From Centropus unirufus (lineage: Eukaryota; Chordata; Aves; Cuculiformes; Centropidae), in NCBI GenBank assembly GCA_013397695.1, contig VYZI01000085.1:428650-492649 (forward strand): a DNA stretch of 64,000 bases. Direction: 5' to 3'. The notes under the pieces were generated by a model. It saw nothing but the letters and a program-made list of their open reading frames with translations. It searched no databases and was not told the origin of the DNA. The position numbers and the translations under genes are program-made. This document shows, piece by piece, positions 40,116-51,837 of the stretch; position 1 is the stretch's first letter, and every line of letters starts with the position of its first letter.

Positions 40116-41695
40116 TTTCCCTATTTTGTCCCTGATTAGTGTTTCCAATATCTTCCCACTGCTGAAATCGGGCTGGCTGGTGTTTAATTTCCTTGATCTC
40201 CCTATTGCTGCTGGTACCTACAGGTGTTACAGTATCCCTCCCATCCACTGGTGTCCCCCCTGCTTTCAAAGATGTTCCACAGATATTTGTGAAAGTATCC
40301 TCTTCTTTCTGCTCTTTCCTTCCTGACTGGGGCAGGCAGCTTATCTTTGGTGGCTTGTTTTGGACTTTGGCTACTTGGAGAAGTGCATTTTTACAGCTTC
40401 ACCTTCATTTCACTTATTCCTTTCTCTCATCCTTGGTGGCAGCTCCATGCGTTGATGTCTGCAGGCGTCTTGGCCGCAGACACCCCGCGTGGTGCCCCAG
40501 TTGGTTGCTTTGCTTGCATGTGGTGTTGGGTGGCCTTGTGCCAGCCTCTCCATATGCATCCCAGTCCTTCATACGCCAAGAAACCACGCGTGGTGTTCAG
40601 AGGCCGAGGGCAGCGTCCTGCCCCCCAGACACCACTTTCTCCTCCGTCTGAGATCTTCTGCTTGCTATTTTGGATTCCCCAAGACGGAGTTTGCTTCTTT
40701 GACCCTTCATGTATTTTTGTCGGGCCGAGGGTGTATTTTCTGCTGATATGAACTCATCTTTGAACACTTGCCATTTCATCATGGAGTTGTTTCCTCCGCT
40801 CCTCTATTCCATTCAGGGGCTGCTCCTCCTCTCATTGAAGTCAGCTGGGAGTTGTGCCATTGCCTTCCTCGAGAGCAGCAGCGAGCCTGCCATTCACTGA
40901 CTCTTCAAGCATGCTCTCAAAAATTAACCCTGCTGAAATTGAACATCGATACCGAGCTTTACATTTTAGTTGTAAATCCAACTCTAACTCCTTGAACGCT
41001 TCTTCTGTTTGAAGAACGGCTGCTGCGAAGGAGCCCATTAATTTTAATGTAACTCTCTGTGGTTGGATTTGGGTTGTAACATCCCCACTGGCGTGGATGC
41101 AAGACAGACATCAATAGAAAACTCAAGATTTGCTGGACGCTGCAGCACATGCACCAAAATCTGTTTCTCCTTCTTCTCTGTCATTGGGAAACTTGTACAA
41201 AAAAAAATGCTTGAGCGTTTAAATCTTTGGGAAAAAAGACATAATTAAGTGATAAAAGAAAAAAAAGCTACAAGAATAAGGTTAAGTGCAGGTTTTGGGG
41301 TGTGGGCATGTTTGTTTTTTAAGAATAGCGTCAAAACTTTTCCGTTACATTTCCCTTGCTAATGATGCTGGGAATCACACGCCTCTGTCCCCACGAAGCA
41401 GCGCGGAGCTGAGCCCGCAGGACCTGTGACTTCACCCAGCAAACTGCTGCTCTGTCCTCAGTTCACCCCACCGGGATGGAGGCTGGCACCACATATGGGA
41501 TGTAAGCTCACCCTCCCTGCCCCGAGACCATGGAAACCTGAGTATGATGGAATACATCAGGGATGGAGTGGCAGCCTTGATTGCGAATATTTTGTGCTCA
41601 AGTCAGACACCGAGCATTACTGTAATGACATTTTAGATCTTTCCCTCTATATTCTAGCAGAGAGAGCCACAGGTGTTCCACTGGAATTACTCACA
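40116..41695. other. Non-coding sequence, possibly including more LINE debris
   Basis: Plus-strand frames of 134 and 152 codons (40193-40651, 40347-40751) overlap each other and minus-strand frames. None has a recognisable domain. Parts near 40116-40350 may be further decayed sequence of the adjacent LINE, but I cannot align them. Nothing else is recognised. Confidence 0.35.
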
Positions 41696-41699
41696 CATT

Positions 41700-42560
41700 T
41701 ATAGAATTGGACATTCTATCATTAAATGGACTTAAAACTAAAAAGCCTTTGTCTGCGGAAGGTGACCAATGGAAAGGGGCTTTGGATTATCTGATATCCC
41801 ATAACTTAATCATATGGCTCTTAAGAGTAGGGCATAAGCAGCTGTGTCTCGCTAATATGCATGCAATATGTGTAAAGTGATACGCTTTAATTCTAAACTT
41901 GTTTTTAGCAGGAAGAAAAAAGCATTTAGAATGAGGAACATTAAGATTCAGCATTAACCATTTTCTTTCCTCGGGGCAAAATTATTCATCACCTGATATT
42001 TATTAAGGCAGCATTTTTATTTTATTGCTCTGCACCGTAGAGTCTTTCCAAACAATCTCAAAGTTGTGCGGGGAAGTTTTATAGGCGTGTTTGCAGGCAG
42101 TGTTTCAAGTGGCTTTCAAAGCCGATGCATTTGAGAAAGATATTTTCCTTTTCCTAAATAGTAATGTTGTCAGATCTCACAGTGGGAATAACAGAGATAA
42201 CCAAACACTGAATTTATTATTTAATTTTCATTTTTCTCCATCCTCCCACAGTATAGAAAGTTGATTTCTGTATGGTAGCCTGAATTGTCAGTTTGTGTCA
42301 GTTTAATCTCTCTTATTTAAGTATGTTTGCTTTAATAATATTAAAAAAAACTAAGACAAAGAAACTGTAGATTAGAGACTTTATTTTCAGGGTAAAATGA
42401 TACGGATAAGTGAGCGTCAACTGACCAGAAATTATTTGCTTCTGTCTGTTAGACACGTAATGGAGTCATTTAACTAGTCAAATTAGGAGCTGTAGAAATG
42501 CACCATGCTTCATTACTGAGTTCGAATGGGCACCATTTTACATTTACGTCAAAAATTATC
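41700..42560. promoter_or_regulatory. Candidate conserved non-coding element
   Basis: A long repeat-free AT-rich stretch with a CAGCTG E-box (41839-41844), the nested string TATGCATGCAATATG just downstream, and multiple TAAT and ATTTA cores. No frame of note crosses it. Texture suggests regulatory DNA, but base composition alone could explain the motif count. Confidence 0.25.
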
Positions 42561-42564
42561 TCAT

Positions 42565-45500
42565 AGCAAATTAATGTTTTCATTGTGCAGGCAGCCGGAG
42601 CTGTGCAGTATCAGCACCACCTAGAGGATGCAACACAGATGGCTTGGGAATGTTTGTCCTATGAAAAAAAAAAACAAAACCAAAACTGGGGAGGAATAGA
42701 CTATCCTTAAAAAAAGCAAAGAACTCCAACCAAACCCCTGTCTGGTCCGGAACAGCCCAGGAAGTTTGGCTTGCTTTGCTCTCGGAAGCATCCCCATCCC
42801 GCAGCATCCCGGCAGTACCGGCACACAAACTTGGGAGCATTTATGTAACACATTTTGCCAGCATTTATGGACGTTTTGGGTTGATTCTTCTCTACAACCC
42901 TGTCATGCTGATACTATTAGTTGTATATTTTTTAACGCAAAAAGTTTCTGTTAAAAGTCATAATATAACCTGAAAAATCCAGAGAGCGAGCTCCCTGGCC
43001 AAGCAGGAAGAATTTCTAGGCAAGCTTATGAGGGCTCTTCCTTGGAATACTCTGAAAAGCCAAAGAGAAAGAAGGACGAAGTCATTTAACCAATTATTTA
43101 TGGGAACAGCTACTGCCCTCAGGTGACAAAAGGAAGGCAAGAGTGATACAAAAGTGAGGGCAGCAGCTGGAATTGCAGCTTGAGGAAGTCCTAGCAGGAA
43201 TAGCCATGATGCAGGGACCAGATAACACAGGAAACTGTTGGGAATACCGGACCACGGCCAGTGCTAGGGTTAAGCTGATTAAAGCACGGAGTGGTTTGAG
43301 GGCTCGAAATTCTCTCTTCAAAGGGGTGCTAGCAGGGCAGGAGATTGGTTAAATCTAATGAAAATCTTATAAAATATAAATTTTCTGGGGTAGAAGATGC
43401 TCACGGGTGGAAGCCCAGCACACCCTAGAGCATTTCCAGCAGTGCCCATGGCGCAGTGGGCACTGATCCATGGCCTTGGGAGCTGCAGTGGGGCAGGATG
43501 GACCACGGTCAGCCAGGCCAGGCTTCCCTCTTCATGGGCCACAGTATTCCCCAGGAATTTTTTCAGGGAACGGGTCTACTTGTAGATGCAAAAATACAGC
43601 ATTTGCAGCTTTGAGCCTTGGGTATGATCTACGATACATATATTTTATAAATTAGCCAGAATATCTAAACATATTTTCCAATCTTATTAAACGTTGTGTG
43701 TGCATAACTGAATTAATTCTCCATATTAATATTCTTAGAAGACATTTATAGAACAAAACAAAAACATCCACAAAGTATTTTGACACAAAGCACGGGAGCT
43801 GGAGACAAAGCTGAGCCAAGAGGGGGAAGTGGACCAGAATTCATTTCGTATTACACTCATCTCTGGAGCAAATGATCACTCATTAATTAAAATGCTGCTG
43901 CCAGTTGTAGTGGGAAGACAAAAATTCTTCATAATTGTGTCAAGTGTCTAATTTTTGTTAGTATACTGTTATTTTTCATATTTCAACGAGATGCTCTTCA
44001 AGATCCTTTTGAAAAATCAAATAATTGCTCGTGATATCATTTCAGGGCTGAGTATATTGTCTTAAATACAGGCTGAGCTGTGAGTTCAAGAATTCGGCAG
44101 TGACACTAGGGCCACGGTTATGATAATGCCAACTTGGTAGACGATCGAACATGCCTGTGAGCAAGTTTGCTTTTGTTCTAGACAAAGCTTCCCCCACCTC
44201 CCCTTCTTATTTTTGATGGCTTAAGCTCATTGCAGAAAAGGATTTCTTTGAAACAGCAAAGAAAAGAATGTTAAGAGCCTTGCTTACAAGTACCCTGGTA
44301 TTTTCTTCTTTTTTTTTTTTTTAACCGTAGAAGCACTTTACCTATTATCGTGAATCTTGTCTGCTGAGATAGTTCAGCCTTCATGTTATGTTTACCAAGG
44401 CCAGACTAGAGGATCAAATAATTTATAACCATTCCTGTTGGGTTTTATGTAATAACTTTGGAACTCATATAAAGTAATGATCCACAAACTCTTTTAATGT
44501 TCATTATAAAATATGAAATATTTCTCAGAACCATTGCAATTATGTGACCAGACATAACTGTTTCACACATGAGTAAATACAGGGAGGTTTAACATAACTT
44601 TATTATCTTCCTGTCTTTTCTTCTCATTGATGTGATAATACTGTTTTAATATTTTTCTAAAGAAAAGTTAAGTAATTTCAGGATCTCTATTGAGGCCTAG
44701 TTTATTGGTTTTTGTAATAGAGTACTCAAGAATAATTGTATTTATGATTAGACTGATAGTAGTAAGTGTTGTTGGGCTGAATAGGGGTAAAATACCCTGA
44801 AAGCTTTATATTATTATAGAGGAATATATACACACACATCGGTAGGAAGGAATTATTAATATCTGTCTGTCTGTCTATGCATTTATATTACGCTCATCAT
44901 AGTATCAGAGCACCTCCTCTGGAGGCTTTCTGGGGTTTAGCAGTTATTAAAATGTCAGTAGATATAGGATGGCAAAACTCATTAAGGCTACATAAAAAAA
45001 CCACCATCCCAGGTCCTTGCCTGATACTTAGGGCTAACCTTTTATTTCCCCCTCTTCCTCTGATCATCTTGGGTTTAAACAAGATTTGGAGGTCACCACA
45101 ACCTAAACTCTACTGAAGGTTTTTGGCCAACCCAAGCTCTTTTTAAACTTGGCTGGGGGCGTCTTTGACTATCAGAGAATTTTGCCTGGATCAGGCCAGG
45201 AGAAGCCTCTGAGCTTCGCTGTTGGGAGCTCTGAAGCTTTGCACATCTTTTTATCTCTGTTCTGTAGCTCCTACTGGAGAGGGAGTCTCGCTCTCTGAGG
45301 TCCCACCTGCGTGTCTGAGTTCCGGCACGCAGTGAGCGTCTGGTGCTAACACAGAGAAAAATAACCCACCCCGGAGAAAACAGCAGAGAGAGGAAAAGCT
45401 CACAGCACACAGAAGGATGCTCACCTCCTCCTGTTCTTCCTGGGGGAGCAGCGTCCAGCACACAGAGGCGGGAGCAGGGGGAATGTGTGTTCAAAGTGGG

Positions 45501-46315
45501 AAAGATACCCTTTAGATTTTATCAGCATATCTTGATTATAAAAAGTTACAGGGTTTTGGTCTCCAGCTGAATGGTGCTAACCAAAACATCATCAGAGGAA
45601 AAGATCTTTGCCCCAGAGAGCGAAATATAATTAGGAGTGGTCTTAATAAGCAGCGGTCTGATTTTCCTGCTTTTCCATTGTCTGCCTGGCTGTCCTATAG
45701 GGTCGGGAGCTGCCTGTCCCCCGCTGCTCCGTGCCGCGCCAGGGAAGGACCCCACTGCCAGGCTGGGGGAGCAGCACCAGCTGCCGTGGGGACACTGAGG
45801 TCAGGACCTTGGGCTGAGTTTGTGCCCAACGCTGGAATCCTTAGCGGATCGGGAATGGGGCTCTCCACTTGGTACCCTATGTGCACACAGGAGCTTTTGG
45901 CAGGGGAATGTCCCCCCTTTGTTTCTGGCTGGGGTGGTTCACCAGCCACGGCCCCTTCACCCAGAAGGATGGAGATTCTTCAAGTTCCCTCCTCCCTTGG
46001 CCACCCTGCCATAACAAATGGAGAAGGCACGAGCACGGAGAAGGAGTTGCAGAAGGGCTCAGGCTGACTCCGCATGGTTGAGACCCACCTGCAGACCTCG
46101 TTTTTAACTTATTTGACTTTCTCAGACCACAAAAAAAAAAAAGTTCTGAAGCGGGGCTTCACAACATCTCTGTGGACTTCCAGGACACTCAAAGGTTAAA
46201 TTTCTTCCCTTCCGCTGTCCTGTTCCTCATGCCGCAGGCTTTGTGCAGGGAGGGGTAATTTTCATGCATTAAGAGATGTGCATCCAGAAATGTTATTTTC
46301 ATGAGTCAGGGATAA
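42565..46315. other. Unique non-coding sequence
   Basis: No gene or transposon is recognised. Low-complexity tracts are T14 at 44309-44322 and a (TCTG)n run at 44862-44875. A GC-rich part at 45100-46080 is open in several frames on both strands (133 codons minus at 45093-45494; 129 plus at 45678-46067) without recognisable domains. Confidence 0.5.
44862..44875. repeat. (TCTG)n tetranucleotide microsatellite
   Basis: Three and a half TCTG units in a row. A similar GTCT run occurs at 50445-50460. Confidence 0.8.
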
Positions 46316-46319
46316 CCTG

Positions 46320-46470
46320 CAAGTGCTGAAGCAAAGCCGAGCCGTGAATCCGTTATACACGGTCATTCCTAACGAGAGAGAGAAATTCATTATTCCAAAG
46401 AGTCCCTCCGTTGCATGGAATATTTGTAGGTCATTCCATTCTTTTCACTTTTAAATTAAAATGCCTTTAT
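46320..46470. promoter_or_regulatory. Candidate element with paired TEAD (MCAT) motifs
   Basis: Two perfect MCAT-type motifs in the context GTCATTCC occur at 46364-46370 (CATTCCT) and 46432-46438 (CATTCCA). Weaker ATTCC and GGAAT cores lie between them. TEAD factors bind CATTCC. The first lies just after a CpG-containing stretch with the inverted pair CCGT and ACGG. Regulatory activity is inferred from motifs only. Confidence 0.25.
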
Positions 46471-46474
46471 TTTT

Positions 46475-49165
46475 CATTAGGAAATGCTGAGGCATTGAAG
46501 AATGAGCCCAGTTGTATTTAGCAGTAGCAGAATGTGGTATAACTAAAGATCAGATGAGAGGTCTAATCTATGCACAAGATGTGGAGGACAGCAGTAATGA
46601 GCCTGGGTCTCCATTTTCATAGCTGAGATTAGTTTGGTACAATTGCATACATGGAACAGTTTGGAGGTAGGAAGGTTTCTTATGAGGAATTTGAAGTTTT
46701 GAAATTCCAGGGTAATTTTTATTTTCGGTGATTCATGGATTTTTTTAGCACATCCATTTTAGAAAAGGCTTTTTTCCTTTTCTAAGGCAAGTTTGTTTTT
46801 TTTTTTCGTCCAGGAAGAGTTACAACAGTTCATTTATTTGACGCTTAAAACTAAATTTTGGTTCGCCTTTGGAAAGTAGGGAAAAATGATAATCAGATAG
46901 CGAAAGGTTTTACCTTTCACATGGTAGAATGTAGCTCCACCTAGGACAAAGCTTCCCATTTGCAGAGTTGGAAGGAAGATCTGAAGACAGAGGTTTAGGA
47001 GAAGACTCTGTTTTTGTTCCAGGCCTTTTCTCTCCAGGGCTCAACAGGTTGAGTAGAGAGAGGCTACGGTTTGTCTTCTGCTGGGTGTTCACACTCCAAG
47101 TTTCACTTAGACATTTCTGCAGGGGAATGGGTGATTTTGTTGGCCAGGGATGGAGTTTTTCCCTCTGTGCACTTGACCTGGGGATGCTGCACCCAGATTT
47201 AGAAAAAATATTGAAGACTTTCAACAAGATTCTCCTAAATCTCCATTACAAAATTCCTAGTAAAAGCCCAAGCTGATGCTCCAGGTACAAGGAGCAGTCA
47301 GATAAAATGTGTTTACATTCATTCTTCACCCCCAACAAATTAAATCTGTGTTTTCAGATGAGTTTCACTTCATGCTGCACACTGAATAAATGAATCATCT
47401 TAACAAATAGGTAATTTTTTGGAACGTGGAACAACTCAAAACAACTCTTATTTTAAACTTGCCTCTAGTGCTACACGTGCACTTCCAGCGCATCGTCAAA
47501 GATGTCTTACTTTAACATCGCATTTTCCCTGTGATATTACCAGCTAGAAAAAAACCTATCTTCAGTCCTGTCAGCATAAAAACGGCACAGCAGGAGGTGA
47601 AACACATGAAGCAGTTTCCAGGCCTCTTAACATACACAATTCATGCAGTTGAAAAGGTTTTGATAGCTTAACTTTTTTTTTTTTTGTTAAACCTTGGATA
47701 CCAAATGGTCGACTTTTTGTTGCTGTCTTGAGACACGGAGCTTTTTTTCAGGAGGAAAAAAAATAATATCCCTAATGATTCCCCACCCCCACAGCAAGTT
47801 AAACCAGCCTTCTTTGTTTTATTGAGTAGCAGGCAGGAGATTACATCAGAGGTGAGAGGGGCTGTGTATAGAGCATAGCATGACGAGACCACAGAGGTCG
47901 AGGTTCCAGCCAACACGACCCACGCTGCTGCCCCCAGAGAAGCGATGCCCTGGTACCAGTTTCTCTGCTGGGTTGCACTGGAGCAAGAGCACCAGGGTTT
48001 AGAGCACATGGCTCCATGGTGGACGTCTCGCTTGTCAATATTGGGGTTGACATGGATGGAAGGTGTGTACCATAGGCTGGAGACTCCCTAGAAGGGAGCA
48101 GGGAAGGACAAGAAGTCTTTTCCTTTCTTTCTCCCCTTCGACTTGGGGTAGGAAGGAGGAATTTCTCCACCTGGCTTTGCCAAGGGTCAGTTCTCAGCTG
48201 CCTTCCTGCGTGAGCTCCCAACCTCCTCCACCTTTCTCTCCACCTCCTTGCTTTCCCACCAACCCAAACACACCTTGTTGCAGAGGGTGCTGCTGTTTCC
48301 AGGCTTTTACATCAGGGTTTGCCTCCACCACAGCCTTCCCTTATTGTGCCAGGAGGAGTCCCTGCCAAGGAGAGGCAGGAGGCAATCACCCCCTGCTCCT
48401 CGTTCCCCACCTCTCCTAAAAGGACCCAGCTGCCACTTCCCTGACTCTGAATGCAAGAGTTCGCAGCTGATCCTGGCATGATTTATCAGGAGAGCCCCAC
48501 ATTTCTAGAAGCCTTTTCAAGTGTGCCTCCCTATTTCAGGATCACCGAAAAGGGCAAGCAGGTCCAATGACCTCCTTACATGGGGCCAGTGACAATGAAT
48601 AACATCTGTGTAGCGATGAACATGCCACAACCTGTATAATGCTGTGAGTTTTTGTCTCTCTTCTCTTTTTTTGTGATTTTTTTATAGAAATAGTGCTGAT
48701 TTTGTAAAATGTTCTATGGGCTTCCATGAAGTCTTGAAAATATTGTCGGGTACGTAAGTAAATTGAGCCATGAAAGTATGTGGCCTGCTTCAGAAGTGTA
48801 GGTGGATGACATTAGTGTTGTGGTGTCCCCTAGGGCTGAGCTTATAATGTTATCTTTGGTCAGACTCAAAAGAAAGCTAATTTATGGGCTTTCAAATCAG
48901 GACTAATTAATATAAAATGTTTCTATTTTATATGATAAATTCCTTTGCAAAGAATTTTAATGCTATGCCGTTCTGAATAATTCTCTCCATAGTGTGGGAT
49001 GTGAATACGGAACATTCGAAAAAGAAAAAAAAATTGCACTTTTTGACTACATTTGAAGCATTGACCGTAAACACAGAATATTAGGTTCTTTTTTGAGCTC
49101 TATTGTTCGTAGTCATCCGTTGTGCGTTAACATTATCTCATGTATGAAGTCTGAGATGTGCTGTC
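46475..49165. other. Unique non-coding sequence
   Basis: AT-rich DNA with T-runs (about 46796-46806 and 47672-47684) and a GC-richer section near 47840-48480 whose overlapping frames on both strands lack domains. Nothing else is recognised. Confidence 0.5.
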
Positions 49166-49169
49166 TTTA

Positions 49170-49445
49170 GACCCCAGCGCTCTTTCAGGGCGGATGTACA
49201 TGAAATTGTTGACTGTCAATAGTGCTGAGCGTACAACCGGCGCGGTGAGGTTAGCTCGCCGGCGACGCCGTCCCTCGAGATTCGGAGGATGTCACTCCTG
49301 TCTAAGTGGCAGAGCGATAATACATCTGCACTCCCCGCCTGTGACACCTCGCTGTCGTGTGGCTTTGTCGGTGGACAGCAGCGCCTGTCATTTCGCCATG
49401 AGGCCCGACAGAAAGCGTACATCACCCTCGACACGCCACAAAGTG
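49170..49445. promoter_or_regulatory. Isolated CpG-dense element (orphan CpG-island-like)
   Basis: About 24 CpG dinucleotides occur in roughly 265 bases, far above the AT-rich DNA on both sides where CpG is nearly absent. The element opens with an 11-base palindrome TTGACTGTCAA (49209-49219) and includes hairpin arms CCGGCG (49237-49242) and CGCCGG (49257-49262). MEIS-type CTGTCA cores lie at 49213-49218 and 49385-49390. Several frames are open (96 codons plus at 49158-49448; 72 minus at 49216-49434), but the sequence is not recognisably coding. Such CpG retention in vertebrate DNA usually means an unmethylated regulatory element or strong sequence constraint. A promoter or exon of an unseen transcript is an alternative. 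Confidence 0.5.
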
Positions 49446-49449
49446 TAAT

Positions 49450-51205
49450 GCGTGGAGCAGGTTATGCCTGGTGCCTGTGGAGCATGAGTGGTGGGTTTTG
49501 AAAGCTCTTGTTAAATAATAATATCCTCACAAGGCCAGGCTCTGCTCCCACGCGGCTGTTGAAAATCCACAATAGCAGCAGAGACCTCGGAGGATCCAAT
49601 TCTGCCTGGTCCAGAAGGGTGGAAGATTAAAAGAACAAAGCATTAAGGGATGAATTTCACCCAAGAAGCATTAATTTAAAGTTAGGGAGTGAAGTTTACG
49701 AGGTTTTAGTGCTGTGTGGCCCATGCGTGGCTTGTCCCATATCGGGAGCTGCTGCTGCTGGGCAGAGGGAGAGCAAAGGGAGAATCCAGGGCTGGCACTG
49801 GAAGTTTGGACTGATCTAATCGGAATCCCATTCTCTTGGGCATGATATTCCATACGAGGTTTTGAGCATATCCAGGGCTGTGTGGAGCAGGTAATTAGAC
49901 TAAGAAAAGGAAAGTGTAAGTTTTTCTTTCTTTTCAGTCTTCCTCATGCCTCACTCTATTTCTCTCCCCTGAACACATCCCTCTGCAGGCATTTGTAACA
50001 CATTCACAAAAATGCAGTCTTACTGCTCAGCGAGAACTTGTAGTTGTGCTCTTCATCTTTATTATCACTTGCTGCAATCTGCAGCAATCTGCAGAAATCA
50101 AAAATATCTCAGACACTGCCTCAGCAGCTCAGTACCTTTCTTTATAGACCAGGCACGGAATTGCCAGTGATGTGAGAAAAGACTTCAAGTCTTGAAGTGA
50201 ATGTAGAGCTGTAGCCTAAAATATCAGAGGCTTCGTGGCTGGGGCTCTTTAAGCAGTGTTTTATGGTAGTTCGAATGCCTTGGAGATGGACACAGGAAGG
50301 AGTTGGAAGCCTTCCCATCTAGTGGAGGAAGCGTGAGGTTTTGTAACTTCTCCTGCCCTCTCCCGAGGAATTCGGCTTCTTTTAAAAAATATTATGCAGC
50401 CTCCTAAAGCTCATTGGTCACTGGATGCAGAGCCTCTTGTATGCGTCTGTCTGTCTGTCTATATTCTGTGTGCACAGACCTATGGGATGCAGCCATGTCC
50501 TCCTCCTTCCGGAGAACATGGGCGCTATCGCTAAATGAATGCTGGGTGCCATTAATGCTACTAAAGAGTTAACAGGCTCCTTGTGTGCAGACAGCTCTGA
50601 AGACCTGACTCTATCTGATTTATGGTTTGGTCAACTTTCAAATGCCCCAGAGATCCCAAAGATCCTCTTGGCTGTTGCTGCCAGGGGGTGGGACTGTATG
50701 AAAGTGTTTGTATTTTGATAAGAAATAGTGCTTTGTTATAAAACATGCAAAAAACACACTTTGCTTTTTTTTTGCCAAGGGCCATCTTTTCACTTAACTG
50801 CTGTTTAGTTCAGGGTTTATCAGCATGGTTAGTATTGGTTAACCTTTATTGCTACAAATATTGCACGTTCTGTCTATGTAACTGCCATCAGGAGACCAAG
50901 TCTGAATACTTGAGCAAGGTGTGTGTAAAGCTGAATTCTATGCTAAAATTGGCTGAATTGGGAGATATAGATTTTTAGGCTAGCCTTTGATAGCCCTGTG
51001 GTGAAAAAGAAACCAATATATTGATTCTCACGAGGGACTATATTGTTAAAATGTATAAATGTAAAAATTGACTTAGGAAATAAAAAATAAATGATAGCAA
51101 TAAATCGGAGATAGCTGATAAGAAAATAAATATCTATCACTATTATATCTCCGTATTTCCCAAAGATATCTGAAGAGCACTTAATTGTAACTGAGTAATC
51201 AATTA
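49450..51205. other. Unique non-coding sequence
   Basis: Mixed to AT-rich DNA without recognised genes or transposons. A (GTCT)n microsatellite is at 50445-50460. From 50700 the sequence becomes strongly AT-rich up to the start of the duplicated segment. Confidence 0.5.
50445..50460. repeat. (GTCT)n tetranucleotide microsatellite
   Basis: Four GTCT units in a row, followed by ATAT. Confidence 0.8.
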
Positions 51206-51407
51206 TTCAATTAACCTTCTTCTCATTGAATATATATTTGATACAACTTTTTGAAGCTTGGGCTCTAAAAGGTTTATATTGATTGCAGGTTTCAAGGCCA
51301 TATGTTTCAGTTATTGGATTTGTGCAGTCAAAATTGACGTCCTAAGTTCACTAAAATATGTAAATATCTGAATGTAATGAGTTTCCAAGACTCCTGGAGT
51401 TATGCAG
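51206..51407 (+). repeat. Copy 1 of a 202-bp dispersed duplication (likely donor)
   Basis: This AT-rich segment, beginning TTCAATTAACC and ending GGAGTTATGCAG, recurs in the same orientation at 55451-55652, 4245 bases downstream, without insertions or deletions. I count 8 mismatches, at 51245, 51307, 51316, 51323, 51339, 51378, 51381 and 51395, giving 96.0% identity. Homology stops abruptly at both ends. Copy 1 blends into AT-rich flanks and has no convincing flanking repeat, so I infer it is the original. It shows no terminal inverted repeats, coding capacity or known transposon signature. It could be a member of an unrecognised dispersed repeat family. Confidence 0.95.
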
Positions 51408-51798
51408 TTTGTTTTCAATACTTCTTAAAAGTGCACTCTTTTGTGATGAAGTTCACCTTAGCAGAACACATGTCATTTAAATACCTTTTTATTCAGAAGA
51501 AATTAGGGATATAGCTTATAGCCCTAATAAATATATCCCGGTTTGGCTATGAAGGCGCACACGCATTTAAAATTCACTCATTGCTTGTACATTCATCACA
51601 AAGGAGCAGCAGCTTAAATTAAAGCAACTGATTTCAACAGTCACCCAGCTCCAGGAGGAAGGGACAGTGGAGTTCTGCTTTCCCCCTTGTGCAAGGTCAA
51701 AATTAGAAAGTGGAATGTGAGGAATTTAACCCCTCCATTCCTGCGAGGCCCACCTGGTCTAGACCACTAGATATGAAGTAGGGTAGAAATGGCTCCTA
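51408..51798. other. Unique non-coding sequence
   Basis: AT-rich then mixed DNA between duplication copy 1 and the polypyrimidine tract. Nothing is recognised in it. Confidence 0.5.
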
Positions 51799-51837
51799 TT
51801 TTTTTTTCCCTTCTCCTCCTTCCCTTCTCCTCCTTCC
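51799..51837. repeat. Polypyrimidine tract with 14-bp tandem repeat, cut by the gap
   Basis: Thirty-nine uninterrupted pyrimidines run to the gap edge. Within them CCCTTCTCCTCCTT occurs twice exactly (51808-51821 and 51822-51835), and the next two bases, CC, fit the start of a third unit. A longer array probably continues into the unsequenced gap. Such tracts can form triplex DNA and stall sequencing. Confidence 0.9.

Noticed and set aside
42519..42527. AGTTCGAAT, resembling a tRNA B-box
   Set aside because: No A-box, cloverleaf stems or acceptor pairing can be placed around it.
45054..45070. TCTGATCATCTTGG resembling internal CR1 text
   Set aside because: Only about a dozen bases match and the surrounding sequence does not continue the CR1 pattern.
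50267..50277. TAGTTCGAATG, resembling a tRNA B-box
   Set aside because: No upstream A-box at proper spacing and no cloverleaf.
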